Positions 1 through 6,098 of a stretch of DNA of 6,098 nt are shown one piece after another; position 1 is the stretch's first letter, and the number at the start of each line of letters is the position of its first letter. The stretch is taken from assembly GCA_947464585.1 (NCBI GenBank), contig CANHYS010000154.1, forward strand, positions 1 to 6,098, written 5' to 3'. The DNA comes from Planctomycetaceae bacterium. GTDB lineage: Bacteria; Planctomycetota; Planctomycetia; Pirellulales; UBA1268. Made by a program: the position numbers and the translations under genes. Under the pieces are notes generated by a model. That model saw only the letters and a program-made list of their open reading frames with translations. It searched no databases and was not told the DNA's origin.

Positions 1-618
1 GACGGACTCGTGGTGGAACTCGAACGGGCCGCCCAGCTCGACATTCCCTGGGTGGTGGCCCATCCCGGTGCCGCCGGGGAACAGCCGCGTGACCAGGCGG
101 TGCAACGGGCCGCAGACGGCATCGCCTCGGCGCTCGGCCGAACCCGCGGCCTGTCCTCCGGCATCCTCATCGAGACGACGGCGGGACAGGGCTCGTGCCT
201 TGGCGACTCGTTCGAGGAGATTGCGGCCATGCTGAAGGCGATCGATGCTGCCGGCCACGCCGCCCGCGTGGCAGTCTGCCTCGACACGTGTCACGTGTTC
301 GCCGCGGGCTACGGCCTGTCGCCCAGGAAGGAACTCGATCGCACGCTGGCCGAGTTCGATGCCGCCATCGGCATCGAACGGCTGAAGGTGATCCATGCCA
401 ACGACTCGAAGCGCGAACGCGGCTCGCGGGTCGACCGCCACGAGGCGATCGGCGAGGGCCACATCGGCCCCGATGCCTTTCGGCTGATCATGAACCACCC
501 GAAGCTGGCGAAGATCCCGCTGATCCTGGAGACACCCAAGGAGGGCGCCGACGGAAAGCCCTGCCCCGATCAGGACCGTGGCAACCTCGCCACACTCCGA
601 GGATTTGTGGCGGGCTGA
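1..618 (+). CDS. nfo: Endonuclease IV (AP endonuclease), C-terminal part, 5' end outside window
   Basis: Partial gene: the frame is open from base 1, so the start lies upstream; 205 codons are visible before TGA at 616-618, against about 280 residues for the family. Endonuclease IV cuts DNA 5' of abasic sites in base excision repair and carries a three-metal (zinc) centre in a TIM barrel. Eight of the nine E. coli Nfo metal ligands can be placed by motif: His in VAHPGA (61-63), Glu in LIETTAGQGS (172-174), Asp and His in CLDTCH (283-285, 292-294), His in VIHANDSK (394-396), Asp and His in SRVDRHEAIGEG (433-435, 439-441) and Glu in LILETPKE (529-531). The ninth (His69 equivalent) would lie upstream. 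An intact, presumably active cytoplasmic enzyme is expected. The GTG at 10 is an internal valine codon, not a start. It shows no functional link to the efflux genes that follow; being on the same strand 155 bases upstream, it could allow read-through transcription. Family assignment is very secure. Confidence 0.96.
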   Translation, partial: DGLVVELERAAQLDIPWVVAHPGAAGEQPRDQAVQRAADGIASALGRTRGLSSGILIETTAGQGSCLGDSFEEIAAMLKAIDAAGHAARVAVCLDTCHVFAAGYGLSPRKELDRTLAEFDAAIGIERLKVIHANDSKRERGSRVDRHEAIGEGHIGPDAFRLIMNHPKLAKIPLILETPKEGADGKPCPDQDRGNLATLRGFVAG

Positions 619-773
619 CCCGTCGTTGAAGCGGGGCGGGCGGTCGGGTACCCTTGGATGGCTGGCGAAAGAGCCATTCCTGGCCTTTTTCCAAGAAGTC
701 GACCGGTGTGAATCAGAGCGATGCCGTCGGGGGAAACCCACGGTTGCCGTCTTTTTACTACGATTGCGTGGCA
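619..773 (+). other. Intergenic region between nfo and mdtA
   Basis: No convincing gene lies in this 155-base gap. Bases from about 660 to 765 are less GC-rich than the flanking genes, which fits a region holding transcription signals. It contains a hairpin followed by a T-run (656-690, listed separately) and probably the promoter of the efflux operon, but I find no -35/-10 pair with proper spacing and no long inverted repeat that would be a clear repressor operator. The mdtA reading frame stays open leftwards as far as 630 (stop TGA at 627-629), so a longer mdtA protein is formally possible but unlikely. Confidence 0.6.
656..690 (+). terminator. Possible weak Rho-independent terminator after nfo
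   Basis: GGATGGCT (656-663) pairs with AGCCATTC (672-679) as an 8-bp stem with one G-T wobble and an 8-base loop (GGCGAAAG). A run of five Ts follows at 686-690, but six bases separate the stem from it. A competing 4-bp stem, GCCA (673-676) with TGGC (681-684), sits one base from the T-run. The position, 38 bases past the nfo stop, is suitable. The spacing and modest stem make it a weak candidate; it could equally be a leader hairpin of the efflux transcript. Confidence 0.35.
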
Positions 774-2009
774 ATGCTGTCAGAACAGGCAAACGCCGCA
801 CCAACTCGGGCAGCCGCTCCGCCCCACCGCCGTTCGTGGTGGCCCACGGCCTTCTGGCTGGTGGTGGCTGGAGCTGCAGCGACGGCCTACTCCCTCGACC
901 CCGGGATCGTGGAGCGGTCGCTGGCATGGATCCGGCCCCAGCCGCCCCAGGCCAAGGCAGCGGCGCCGCGGGTGGTGCCGGTGACGGCCACCGCGGCCCG
1001 GCAGGCCGATCTGGATCTGTATCTCAACGGGCTCGGTGCGGTCGTCGCCTACAACACCGTCACGATCCGCAGCCGCGTGGAAGGCGAGCTTCTGAAGGTG
1101 GCCTTCCAGGAGGGGCAGGCCGTGGAGGCCGGAGATCTGCTGGCGGAGATCGATCCGCGTCCCTACGAAGTGCAGCTCACGCAGGCCGAAGGAGCGCTGG
1201 CCCGGGGCGAGGCGGCCTTGCGGACGGCACAGCGGGATCTGGAACGCTACGAGTCGCTGGCCGACCTCAAACAGATCACCGAGCAGCAGATCGACGCACA
1301 GCGGACTCTCGTGCAGCAGGGTGAGGCAGCGATCAAGATCGACCGCGGTGTCATCGACAACGTGCGGCTGCAGCTCGACTACTGCAGGATCACGGCCCCC
1401 ATCAGCGGCAGGATCGGCCTGAGACTGGTCGATCCCGGCAATATTGTCCGGGCCAACGACACCGTCGGGCTGGCTGTCATCGCGCAGGTCCATCCGATCG
1501 CCGTCGTGTTCACCATCCCGCAGGACGAGATTGTGCGTGTGCAGCGGGCGCTCGCCGCCAGCGGAAAGCTCACCGTCGACGCCTACAACCGCGACTTCAA
1601 GACGAAGCTGTCCAGCGGCGCGCTCTTGGCTATCGACAACCAGGTCGATCCGTCGACCGGAACCGTCAAAATCAAGGCCGTGTTTCCAAACGAAGACAAC
1701 ACACTGTTCCCAAACCAATTCGTCAATGCGCGTCTGCTGGTGGAGACGATCCGAGCCGCGACCGTGATTCCGGTGGCGGCCGTGCAGCATGGGCCGAAAT
1801 CAACGTTCGTCTACGTCGTGCAGCCCGATTCGACGGTGGAACTGCGGCCCGTCATCACCGGCGCCACCCAGGGCGATCAGGTGGCCATCGTCAGCGGACT
1901 CGTGCCGGACGAACTGGTCGTCACCACCGGCATCGACAAACTCAATAACAAGGCCAAGGTGGCCGTCCGCGGCGCACCGGCAAAAACCTCCGGCCAGGGA
2001 GCAGGCTGA
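774..2009 (+). CDS. mdtA: MdtA-type periplasmic adaptor (membrane fusion protein) of an RND efflux pump
   Basis: 411 residues, close to E. coli MdtA (about 415). The protein bridges an inner-membrane RND trimer and an outer-membrane channel. Residues 1-20 are a short basic, proline-rich N-terminus; about 22-40 (WWPTAFWLVVAGAAATAY) is one membrane anchor, and there is no lipobox cysteine. The first half of the lipoyl/barrel-sandwich domain is about 94-130 (SRVEGELLKVAFQEGQAVEAG), the alpha-helical hairpin about 131-203, the second lipoyl half about 204-233 (CRITAPISGRIG, LVDPGN), the beta-barrel about 240-330 (DNQVDPSTGTVKIKA, LFPNQFVNARLLV), and the membrane-proximal domain the rest (VIPVAAVQ). 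These motifs match MdtA better than AcrA as I recall those sequences. ATG 774 was chosen because it places the anchor near the N-terminus; there is no Shine-Dalgarno sequence before it. An in-frame GTG at 768 and a TTG at 654 are alternatives; the latter would add 40 residues unlike any adaptor N-terminus. First gene of the operon. Confidence 0.93.
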   Translation: MLSEQANAAPTRAAAPPHRRSWWPTAFWLVVAGAAATAYSLDPGIVERSLAWIRPQPPQAKAAAPRVVPVTATAARQADLDLYLNGLGAVVAYNTVTIRSRVEGELLKVAFQEGQAVEAGDLLAEIDPRPYEVQLTQAEGALARGEAALRTAQRDLERYESLADLKQITEQQIDAQRTLVQQGEAAIKIDRGVIDNVRLQLDYCRITAPISGRIGLRLVDPGNIVRANDTVGLAVIAQVHPIAVVFTIPQDEIVRVQRALAASGKLTVDAYNRDFKTKLSSGALLAIDNQVDPSTGTVKIKAVFPNEDNTLFPNQFVNARLLVETIRAATVIPVAAVQHGPKSTFVYVVQPDSTVELRPVITGATQGDQVAIVSGLVPDELVVTTGIDKLNNKAKVAVRGAPAKTSGQGAG

Positions 2010-2016
2010 CGGCCGG

Positions 2017-2048
2017 CCGGACCGCGCAGCCTCGCGGATCCGGTTTTT
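2017..2048 (+). terminator. Intrinsic terminator-like hairpin inside the operon (possible attenuator)
   Basis: CCGGACCGCG (2017-2026) pairs with CGCGG (2033-2037) and TCCGG (2039-2043), giving ten Watson-Crick pairs with a single bulged A at 2038 and a 6-base loop. TTTTT (2044-2048) follows without a gap, the classic layout of a Rho-independent terminator. It starts eight bases after the mdtA stop codon and ends 35 bases before the mdtB start, so full or partial termination would lower mdtBC expression relative to mdtA. The T-run is short (TTTTTGT), so termination may be incomplete. An alternative fold involving the end of mdtA (1978-2052) would break this stem. Structure seen by eye; function inferred. 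Confidence 0.55.
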
Positions 2049-2070
2049 GTCGTGAACCCGGCCATGTCGC

Positions 2071-2075
2071 GAGAG
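2071..2075 (+). promoter_or_regulatory. Weak ribosome binding site for mdtB
   Basis: GAGAG lies eight bases before the ATG at 2084, a correct distance but only a partial match to the anti-Shine-Dalgarno sequence. It supports the ATG at 2084; nearby GTG 2077 and ATG 2064 are out of the mdtB frame. Confidence 0.4.
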
Positions 2076-2083
2076 CGTGAACC

Positions 2084-5000
2084 ATGAGCCTATCGCGGCC
2101 ATTCATCCTGCGGCCGGTGGCCACCGGCCTGCTGATGCTGGCCATCCTGTTGGCGGGCCTGGTCGCCTACCGTCAGCTGCCCGTCTCGGCGTTGCCGCAG
2201 GTCGACTACCCGACCATTCAGGTGCTCACGTTCTATCCCGGCGCCAGCCCTGACGTGATGGCCTCCTCGGTGACCGCGCCGCTCGAACGGCAGTTCGGCC
2301 AAGTGCCCGGCCTGACGCAGATGACCTCCACGAGTTCGGAGGGCTGCTCGGTGATCACGCTGCGGTTCAACCTCAACCTCAACATCGATGTGGCCACCCA
2401 GCAGGTGCAGGCGGCGATCAATTCGGCTTCGACATTCCTGCCCCGCGACCTGCCAAATCCCCCGGTCTACACCAAGACCAACCCTGCCGACGCGCCGATC
2501 CTCACGCTCAGCTTGACCAGCGACACGCTGCCGCTGACGAAGGTGCAAGACCTCGCCGATACGCGACTGGCGCAGAAGATCTCGCAGCTGTCGGGCGTGG
2601 GGCTGGTGGGCATCTCGGGCGGGCAGAAGCCGGCCATCCGCATCCAGGCCAACCCCGCGGCGCTGTCGTCGCTGGGGCTGAACCTCGAAAACCTGCGCAC
2701 GTCACTCGTGCAGGCCAGCGTGAACCAGGCGAAGGGGAGCTTCGACGGCCGCCGGCAGGCCTACACGATCAGCGCCAACGACCAGCTCCTCACCAGTGAC
2801 CAGTTTCGCGAGCTGATCATCGGCTACCGCAACGGCGCCCCGATCCAGCTGGCCGATGTGGCCCGCGTGGTCGACGGGGCTGAGAACGTGCGGCAAGCCG
2901 CCTGGATGAACGACGTGCCGGCAGTGCTTGTCAACATCCACCGGCAGCCCGGGGCGAACATCATCGCCGTCGTCGACAGCATCAAGGCACTGCTGCCACA
3001 GCTGCAGGCATCGCTGCCGGCCGCCGTGTCGCTCCACGTGCTCACCGACCGCACGGTCACGATCCGGGCCAGCATCGAGGGCGTGCAGCACGAGCTGCTG
3101 CTGACCATCGGGCTGGTCGTGTTCATCATATTCCTGTTCCTGCGGAACGTGACGGCCACGTTCATTCCCGGCGTGGCGGTGCCGCTCTCGCTCGTGGGCA
3201 CCTTCGCGGTGATGCAGGTGCTGGGCTATAGCCTCAACAACCTCACGCTCATGGCCCTGACGATCTCGACGGGGTTCGTCGTCGACGACGCGATCGTGAT
3301 GATCGAAAATATCGTCCGCTATCTGGAACAGGGGGAATCGCCGCTGGCCGCGGCCCTGAAAGGGTCTGCCGAGATCGGCTTCACGATCGTCAGCCTGAGC
3401 GTGTCGCTGATCGCCGTGCTCATTCCCCTCCTGTTCATGGGCGACATCGTGGGGGAACTGTTTCGGGAGTTCGCCGTCACGCTGAGCGTCACGATCATCG
3501 TCTCGGCCATCGTCTCCCTGACGCTCACGCCGATGATGTGCGCGAAGCTTCTCGCGCACCACGAACCGGCACGGCGGGGCTGGTTGTATCGGGCCAGCGA
3601 GGCGGTGTTCGACGGGTGCCTGTGGGTTTACGCTGCCACGCTCGGATTCGTCCTACGGCACCAGGTGGCGACGATGGCCGTCGCCGTGGCCACGCTGGTG
3701 GCCACGGTGCAGCTCTATGCCATCGTGCCCAAGGGCTTCTTCCCCGTGCAGGACACGGGCGTGATCCTCGGGATCTCGGAGGCGCGACAGAGCATCTCGT
3801 TCGAAGAGATGGCGGTGCGTCAGCAGCAGCTCAACAGGGCGATCCTCGAGGACCCCGCCGTGGCGAGCCTGTCGAGCTTCATCGGCATCGACGGCACCAA
3901 CACCACGGTCAACAGCGGCCGCATCCAGATCAACCTGAAGCCCCTGGAGGAACGCCACATCTCCGCGACCGAGCTGATCCGACGGCTGCAGACGCGGCTG
4001 GCCGGCGTGGAGGGCATCACGCTGTTCATGCAGCCGGTGCAGGACCTGTCGGTGGAGACACGCGTGAGCCGCACCCAGTATCAATACAGCCTGGAGTCGC
4101 CCGACGAGGACGAACTGGCGGTGTGGGCGCCGCGGTTCGTGGAGCGGCTGCAATCGCTGCCCGAACTGAGCGACGTGACCAGCGACCAGCAGAACGAGGG
4201 GCTCCAGACCCGCGTCGTGATCGACCGCGACACCGCCTCGCGGCTGGGGATCACCCCGCAGATGATCGACGACGCGCTCTACGACGCCTTCGGACAGCGG
4301 CAGATCTCGATCCTCTACACGCAGCTCAATCAATACCGCGTGGTGCTCGAGGTGCAGCCCGAGTACCGCAACAACCCCAGCGACATCGGGCAGATGTACG
4401 TCAGCGTGCCCGGCGGGGCTGAAGAGGCGGCCGAAGGCGGCCCGGCCCCGGCGGCCGGCGATCGGGGCAGCCGCCGTGTGCCACTGAGCGCCGTCACGCG
4501 GATCGAGGAGACGAGCACACCGCTGGCGGTGAACCACCAGGGGCAGTTCCCAGTGGTGACGGTGTCGTTCAACCTCGCGCCGGGAGCCTCGCTGGGTGGC
4601 GCCGTGCAGGCCATCGACGCGGCGCGCACCGCGATCGGCATGCCAGTCGGCATTCAGGCGGCGTTCCAGGGAACGGCGGCCGCCTTCCAGGCATCGCTCG
4701 ACAATCAGCTGTTGCTTATTCTGGCGGCGATCGTCACGGTCTATATCGTGCTGGGCGTGCTCTACGAAAGCACGATCCACCCTGTGACGATCCTCTCCAC
4801 GCTGCCCAGTGCCGGCGTGGGGGCGCTTCTGGCGCTGCTGCTCTACCGGATTGAGCTGAGCGTGATCGCGCTCATCGGCATCATCCTGTTGATCGGCATC
4901 GTGAAGAAGAACGCGATCATGATGATCGATTTCGCGTTGGATGCCGAACGCAACGGGATCGACGGCCGCCACGTGGGCCCCGCCGAGGCGATCCGGCAGG

Positions 5001-5227
5001 CCTGCCTGCTGCGGTTCCGGCCGATCATGATGACCACGATGGCGGCGCTCCTCGGTGCGGTGCCGCTGGCGATGGGCACCGGGGTGGGCTCGGAGCTGCG
5101 GCGACCGCTGGGCATCACGATCATCGGCGGCCTCGTTTTCAGCCAGTTGCTCACGCTCTACACCACGCCGGTGATCTACCTGTGGTTCGACAGGCTCGGC
5201 CGCTGGTTCCGCCGGGAGGCGGCGTGA
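2084..5227 (+). CDS. mdtB: MdtB-type RND multidrug efflux pump subunit
   Basis: Complete, 1047 residues (E. coli MdtB about 1040). It is a proton-driven inner-membrane transporter expected to form a mixed trimer with MdtC. TM1 is about 11-31; periplasmic porter/docking parts are about 32-335 and 550-870; TM2 starts about 337, TM7 about 528, TM8 about 876 and TM12 about 1009-1033. Proton relay residues are present: Asp401-Asp402 in TM4 ([16 protein letters not shown]) and Lys942 in TM10 ([15 protein letters not shown]), equivalent to AcrB D407/D408 and K940. MdtB-like stretches include [67 protein letters not shown] and [17 protein letters not shown]. An insertion of about 20 residues rich in Ala, Gly, Glu and Pro (about 779-798) replaces a tight turn just before VPLSAV. 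The start ATG gives the standard RND N-terminus right before [11 protein letters not shown]. It lies 74 bases after mdtA with a terminator-like hairpin between; its stop overlaps the mdtC start. No frameshift or missing key residue is seen. Confidence 0.96.
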   Translation: MSLSRPFILRPVATGLLMLAILLAGLVAYRQLPVSALPQVDYPTIQVLTFYPGASPDVMASSVTAPLERQFGQVPGLTQMTSTSSEGCSVITLRFNLNLNIDVATQQVQAAINSASTFLPRDLPNPPVYTKTNPADAPILTLSLTSDTLPLTKVQDLADTRLAQKISQLSGVGLVGISGGQKPAIRIQANPAALSSLGLNLENLRTSLVQASVNQAKGSFDGRRQAYTISANDQLLTSDQFRELIIGYRNGAPIQLADVARVVDGAENVRQAAWMNDVPAVLVNIHRQPGANIIAVVDSIKALLPQLQASLPAAVSLHVLTDRTVTIRASIEGVQHELLLTIGLVVFIIFLFLRNVTATFIPGVAVPLSLVGTFAVMQVLGYSLNNLTLMALTISTGFVVDDAIVMIENIVRYLEQGESPLAAALKGSAEIGFTIVSLSVSLIAVLIPLLFMGDIVGELFREFAVTLSVTIIVSAIVSLTLTPMMCAKLLAHHEPARRGWLYRASEAVFDGCLWVYAATLGFVLRHQVATMAVAVATLVATVQLYAIVPKGFFPVQDTGVILGISEARQSISFEEMAVRQQQLNRAILEDPAVASLSSFIGIDGTNTTVNSGRIQINLKPLEERHISATELIRRLQTRLAGVEGITLFMQPVQDLSVETRVSRTQYQYSLESPDEDELAVWAPRFVERLQSLPELSDVTSDQQNEGLQTRVVIDRDTASRLGITPQMIDDALYDAFGQRQISILYTQLNQYRVVLEVQPEYRNNPSDIGQMYVSVPGGAEEAAEGGPAPAAGDRGSRRVPLSAVTRIEETSTPLAVNHQGQFPVVTVSFNLAPGASLGGAVQAIDAARTAIGMPVGIQAAFQGTAAAFQASLDNQLLLILAAIVTVYIVLGVLYESTIHPVTILSTLPSAGVGALLALLLYRIELSVIALIGIILLIGIVKKNAIMMIDFALDAERNGIDGRHVGPAEAIRQACLLRFRPIMMTTMAALLGAVPLAMGTGVGSELRRPLGITIIGGLVFSQLLTLYTTPVIYLWFDRLGRWFRREAA
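5214..5219 (+). promoter_or_regulatory. Strong Shine-Dalgarno site for mdtC, inside the end of mdtB
   Basis: GGGAGG lies seven bases before the ATG at 5227, within the last codons of mdtB (Arg-Glu-Ala-Ala). It is by far the best ribosome site among the three efflux genes and fixes the mdtC start at 5227 rather than the in-frame GTG at 5224. Together with the TGATG stop/start overlap it suggests coupled translation of mdtB and mdtC. Confidence 0.75.
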
Positions 5228-6098
5228 TGCACTTCTCCGAGTGGTTCATCCGTCGACCGGTGGGCACGTCGCTGCTGGCGATCGCGATCACACTCGCCGG
5301 TGCGATCTGCTACTTCCTGCTGCCGGTATCGCCGCTGCCGCAGGTGGAATATCCCACGGTGAGCGTCGGCGCCGGCCTGCCCGGCGCCAGCCCAGAGACG
5401 ATGGCATCGGCCGTGGCCACGCCTCTGGAGCGGCAGTTCGGCCTGATCGCGGGCATCACCGAGATGACCTCCTCGAGCGCACTCGGCCAGACGGCGGTGA
5501 CGCTGCAGTTCGACCTGAACCGCGACATCGATGCCGCCGTCCGCGACGTGCAGGCGGGAATCAACGCCGCCCGCGGCCGCCTGCCGGCGGATCTCCCCGG
5601 CACACCCAGCGCCTACAAGGTGAACCCCGCCGACTCGCCGGTGATGATCCTCGTGATGACCTCGCCGCTGCACACGCGGCCTCAGTTGCAGGACGCTGCA
5701 GCCACGATCGTGCAGACGAAGCTCTCGCAGGTGCCGGGAGTTGGGCAGGTGGTCATCAGCGGCGGCTCGTCACCCGCCGTGCGGGTGAGCGTCAATCCAA
5801 CCGTGCTCGAACGGTTTGAGATCGGGCTCGACGAGGTTCGCCAGGCGGTGCAGAACGCCAACGCCAACCGTCCCAAGGGGATCATCGACGACGGCACGGC
5901 ATCATGGTCGATCGCCACCACCGACCAGCTGTTCAAGGCCGACGAGTACCGGGAGATCATCGTGGCATTCCGGCGCGGGGCGCCGGTGCGACTCGGCGAC
6001 GTGGCCACGGTCGCCGACTCCGTTCAGGACACACGCGTGGCCGGCGTCTACAACGGGCAGCCGACGATCCTGGTGATCGTCTATCGGCAGCCCACAGC
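5227..6098 (+). CDS. mdtC: MdtC-type RND multidrug efflux pump subunit, N-terminal part, 3' end outside window
   Basis: The frame is open from ATG 5227 to the window edge: 290 complete codons plus two bases, about 28% of a typical 1025-residue MdtC. It starts in a one-base overlap (TGATG) with the mdtB stop. Residues 11-33 (PVGTSLLAIAITLAGAICYF) form TM1; the rest is the first periplasmic porter/docking region. MdtC-like stretches are LLPVSPLPQVEYPTVSV, PGASPETMASAVATPLERQ, AGITEMTSSSALGQTAV, DLNRDIDAAVRDVQAGINAA, KVNPADSPVMIL, SSPAVRVSVNP and VRLGDVATVADSVQDTR. As I recall E. coli MdtC, these match it better than MdtB, so this is the partner subunit and not a recent copy of the upstream pump. 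The proton-relay residues of TM4 and TM10 lie beyond the edge and cannot be checked. Expected role: the second, non-equivalent subunit of the MdtB/MdtC trimer. Whether the gene is intact, and whether an outer-membrane channel gene follows, cannot be seen. Confidence 0.93.
   Translation, partial: MHFSEWFIRRPVGTSLLAIAITLAGAICYFLLPVSPLPQVEYPTVSVGAGLPGASPETMASAVATPLERQFGLIAGITEMTSSSALGQTAVTLQFDLNRDIDAAVRDVQAGINAARGRLPADLPGTPSAYKVNPADSPVMILVMTSPLHTRPQLQDAAATIVQTKLSQVPGVGQVVISGGSSPAVRVSVNPTVLERFEIGLDEVRQAVQNANANRPKGIIDDGTASWSIATTDQLFKADEYREIIVAFRRGAPVRLGDVATVADSVQDTRVAGVYNGQPTILVIVYRQPT

Larger units (their letters stand above)
2010..2083 (+). other. Intergenic region between mdtA and mdtB
   Basis: This 74-base gap carries a terminator-like hairpin in its first half (listed separately). 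Its second half, about 2051-2083, is a short leader with a weak GAGAG ribosome site. In the mdtA frame it is free of stop codons from 2010 to 2084; the next stop, TGA at 2085-2087, overlaps the mdtB ATG as ATGA. No separate promoter for mdtB is evident. Confidence 0.7.

Noticed and set aside
646..653. 8-base palindrome GGGTACCC upstream of mdtA as a possible operator
   Set aside because: Too short and isolated, with no flanking symmetry; expected by chance in GC-rich DNA.
654..773. Upstream TTG start that would lengthen MdtA by 40 residues
   Set aside because: The extra residues do not resemble an adaptor N-terminus, there is no ribosome site before the TTG, and they would bury the membrane anchor about 60 residues in. 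The ATG at 774 gives the usual family length.
780..1790. Minus-strand open frame (about 336 codons) opposite mdtA
   Set aside because: Low-complexity, His/Asp/Gly/Arg-rich translation with no recognisable family; it mirrors the mdtA coding frame.
2702..3562. Minus-strand open frame (about 286 codons) opposite mdtB
   Set aside because: The same antisense composition (His, Asp, Arg, Glu runs); not a credible protein.
3686..3706. Direct repeat of GTGGCCACG (3686-3694 and 3698-3706)
   Set aside because: It encodes repeated Val-Ala-Thr in a transmembrane helix of MdtB; ordinary hydrophobic codon repetition.
3538..4422. Second + strand open frame (about 294 codons) inside mdtB
   Set aside because: Arg/Gly/Ala/Pro-rich product in a shifted frame over strongly conserved RND sequence; a GC-content shadow.
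3653..4972. Long open frame on the minus strand (about 439 codons), opposite mdtB
   Set aside because: Its product is full of His, Arg, Asp and Gln with no domain pattern, as expected for the antisense of a GC-rich gene. The + strand holds an unmistakable RND pump across the same span.
1..6098. Mobile element, CRISPR array, tRNA or rRNA, or defence system
   Set aside because: No terminal repeats, transposase, spaced repeats, cloverleaf or rRNA sequence was seen; nearly all bases are accounted for by four conserved housekeeping or efflux genes.

Overview
The window is GC-rich, almost fully coding, and all genes lie on the + strand. It holds the 3' part of a DNA-repair gene (nfo, endonuclease IV) followed by a tripartite RND efflux operon of the MdtABC type: a periplasmic adaptor (mdtA), a complete inner-membrane RND pump (mdtB), and the first 290 codons of a second, different RND pump (mdtC) that runs off the right edge. 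The RND/adaptor system implies a double-membrane (Gram-negative type) bacterium. High GC, strong GC bias at third codon positions and little Shine-Dalgarno signal before the first operon gene would fit a planctomycete or a similar GC-rich lineage, but this assignment is tentative because no phylogenetic marker was compared.

Layout: 1-618, nfo C-terminal part, with eight of the nine expected metal ligands visible. 619-773, a 155-base gap with a hairpin plus T-run (possible nfo terminator) and presumably the efflux promoter, which I cannot pin down. 774-2009, mdtA. 2010-2083, a 74-base gap with the best non-coding signal of the window: a 10-bp GC-rich hairpin with one bulged base, followed directly by five Ts, sitting inside the operon. 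The same bases can fold into a competing three-stem structure that reaches back into the end of mdtA. 2084-5227, mdtB. 5227-6098, mdtC (partial), starting in a TGATG overlap with the mdtB stop and preceded by a clear GGGAGG ribosome binding site.

How the genes work together: by homology, MdtB and MdtC form a mixed RND trimer in the inner membrane that uses the proton gradient to expel drugs or bile-salt-like amphiphiles. MdtA links the trimer to an outer-membrane channel of the TolC family, which is not in this window. The nfo gene is an unrelated neighbour. The genes are ordinary. The points worth a second look are the apparent intra-operon terminator/attenuator, the open mdtA reading frame that ends in an ATGA overlap with mdtB, the different translation signals of the three genes, and a low-complexity insertion in MdtB.
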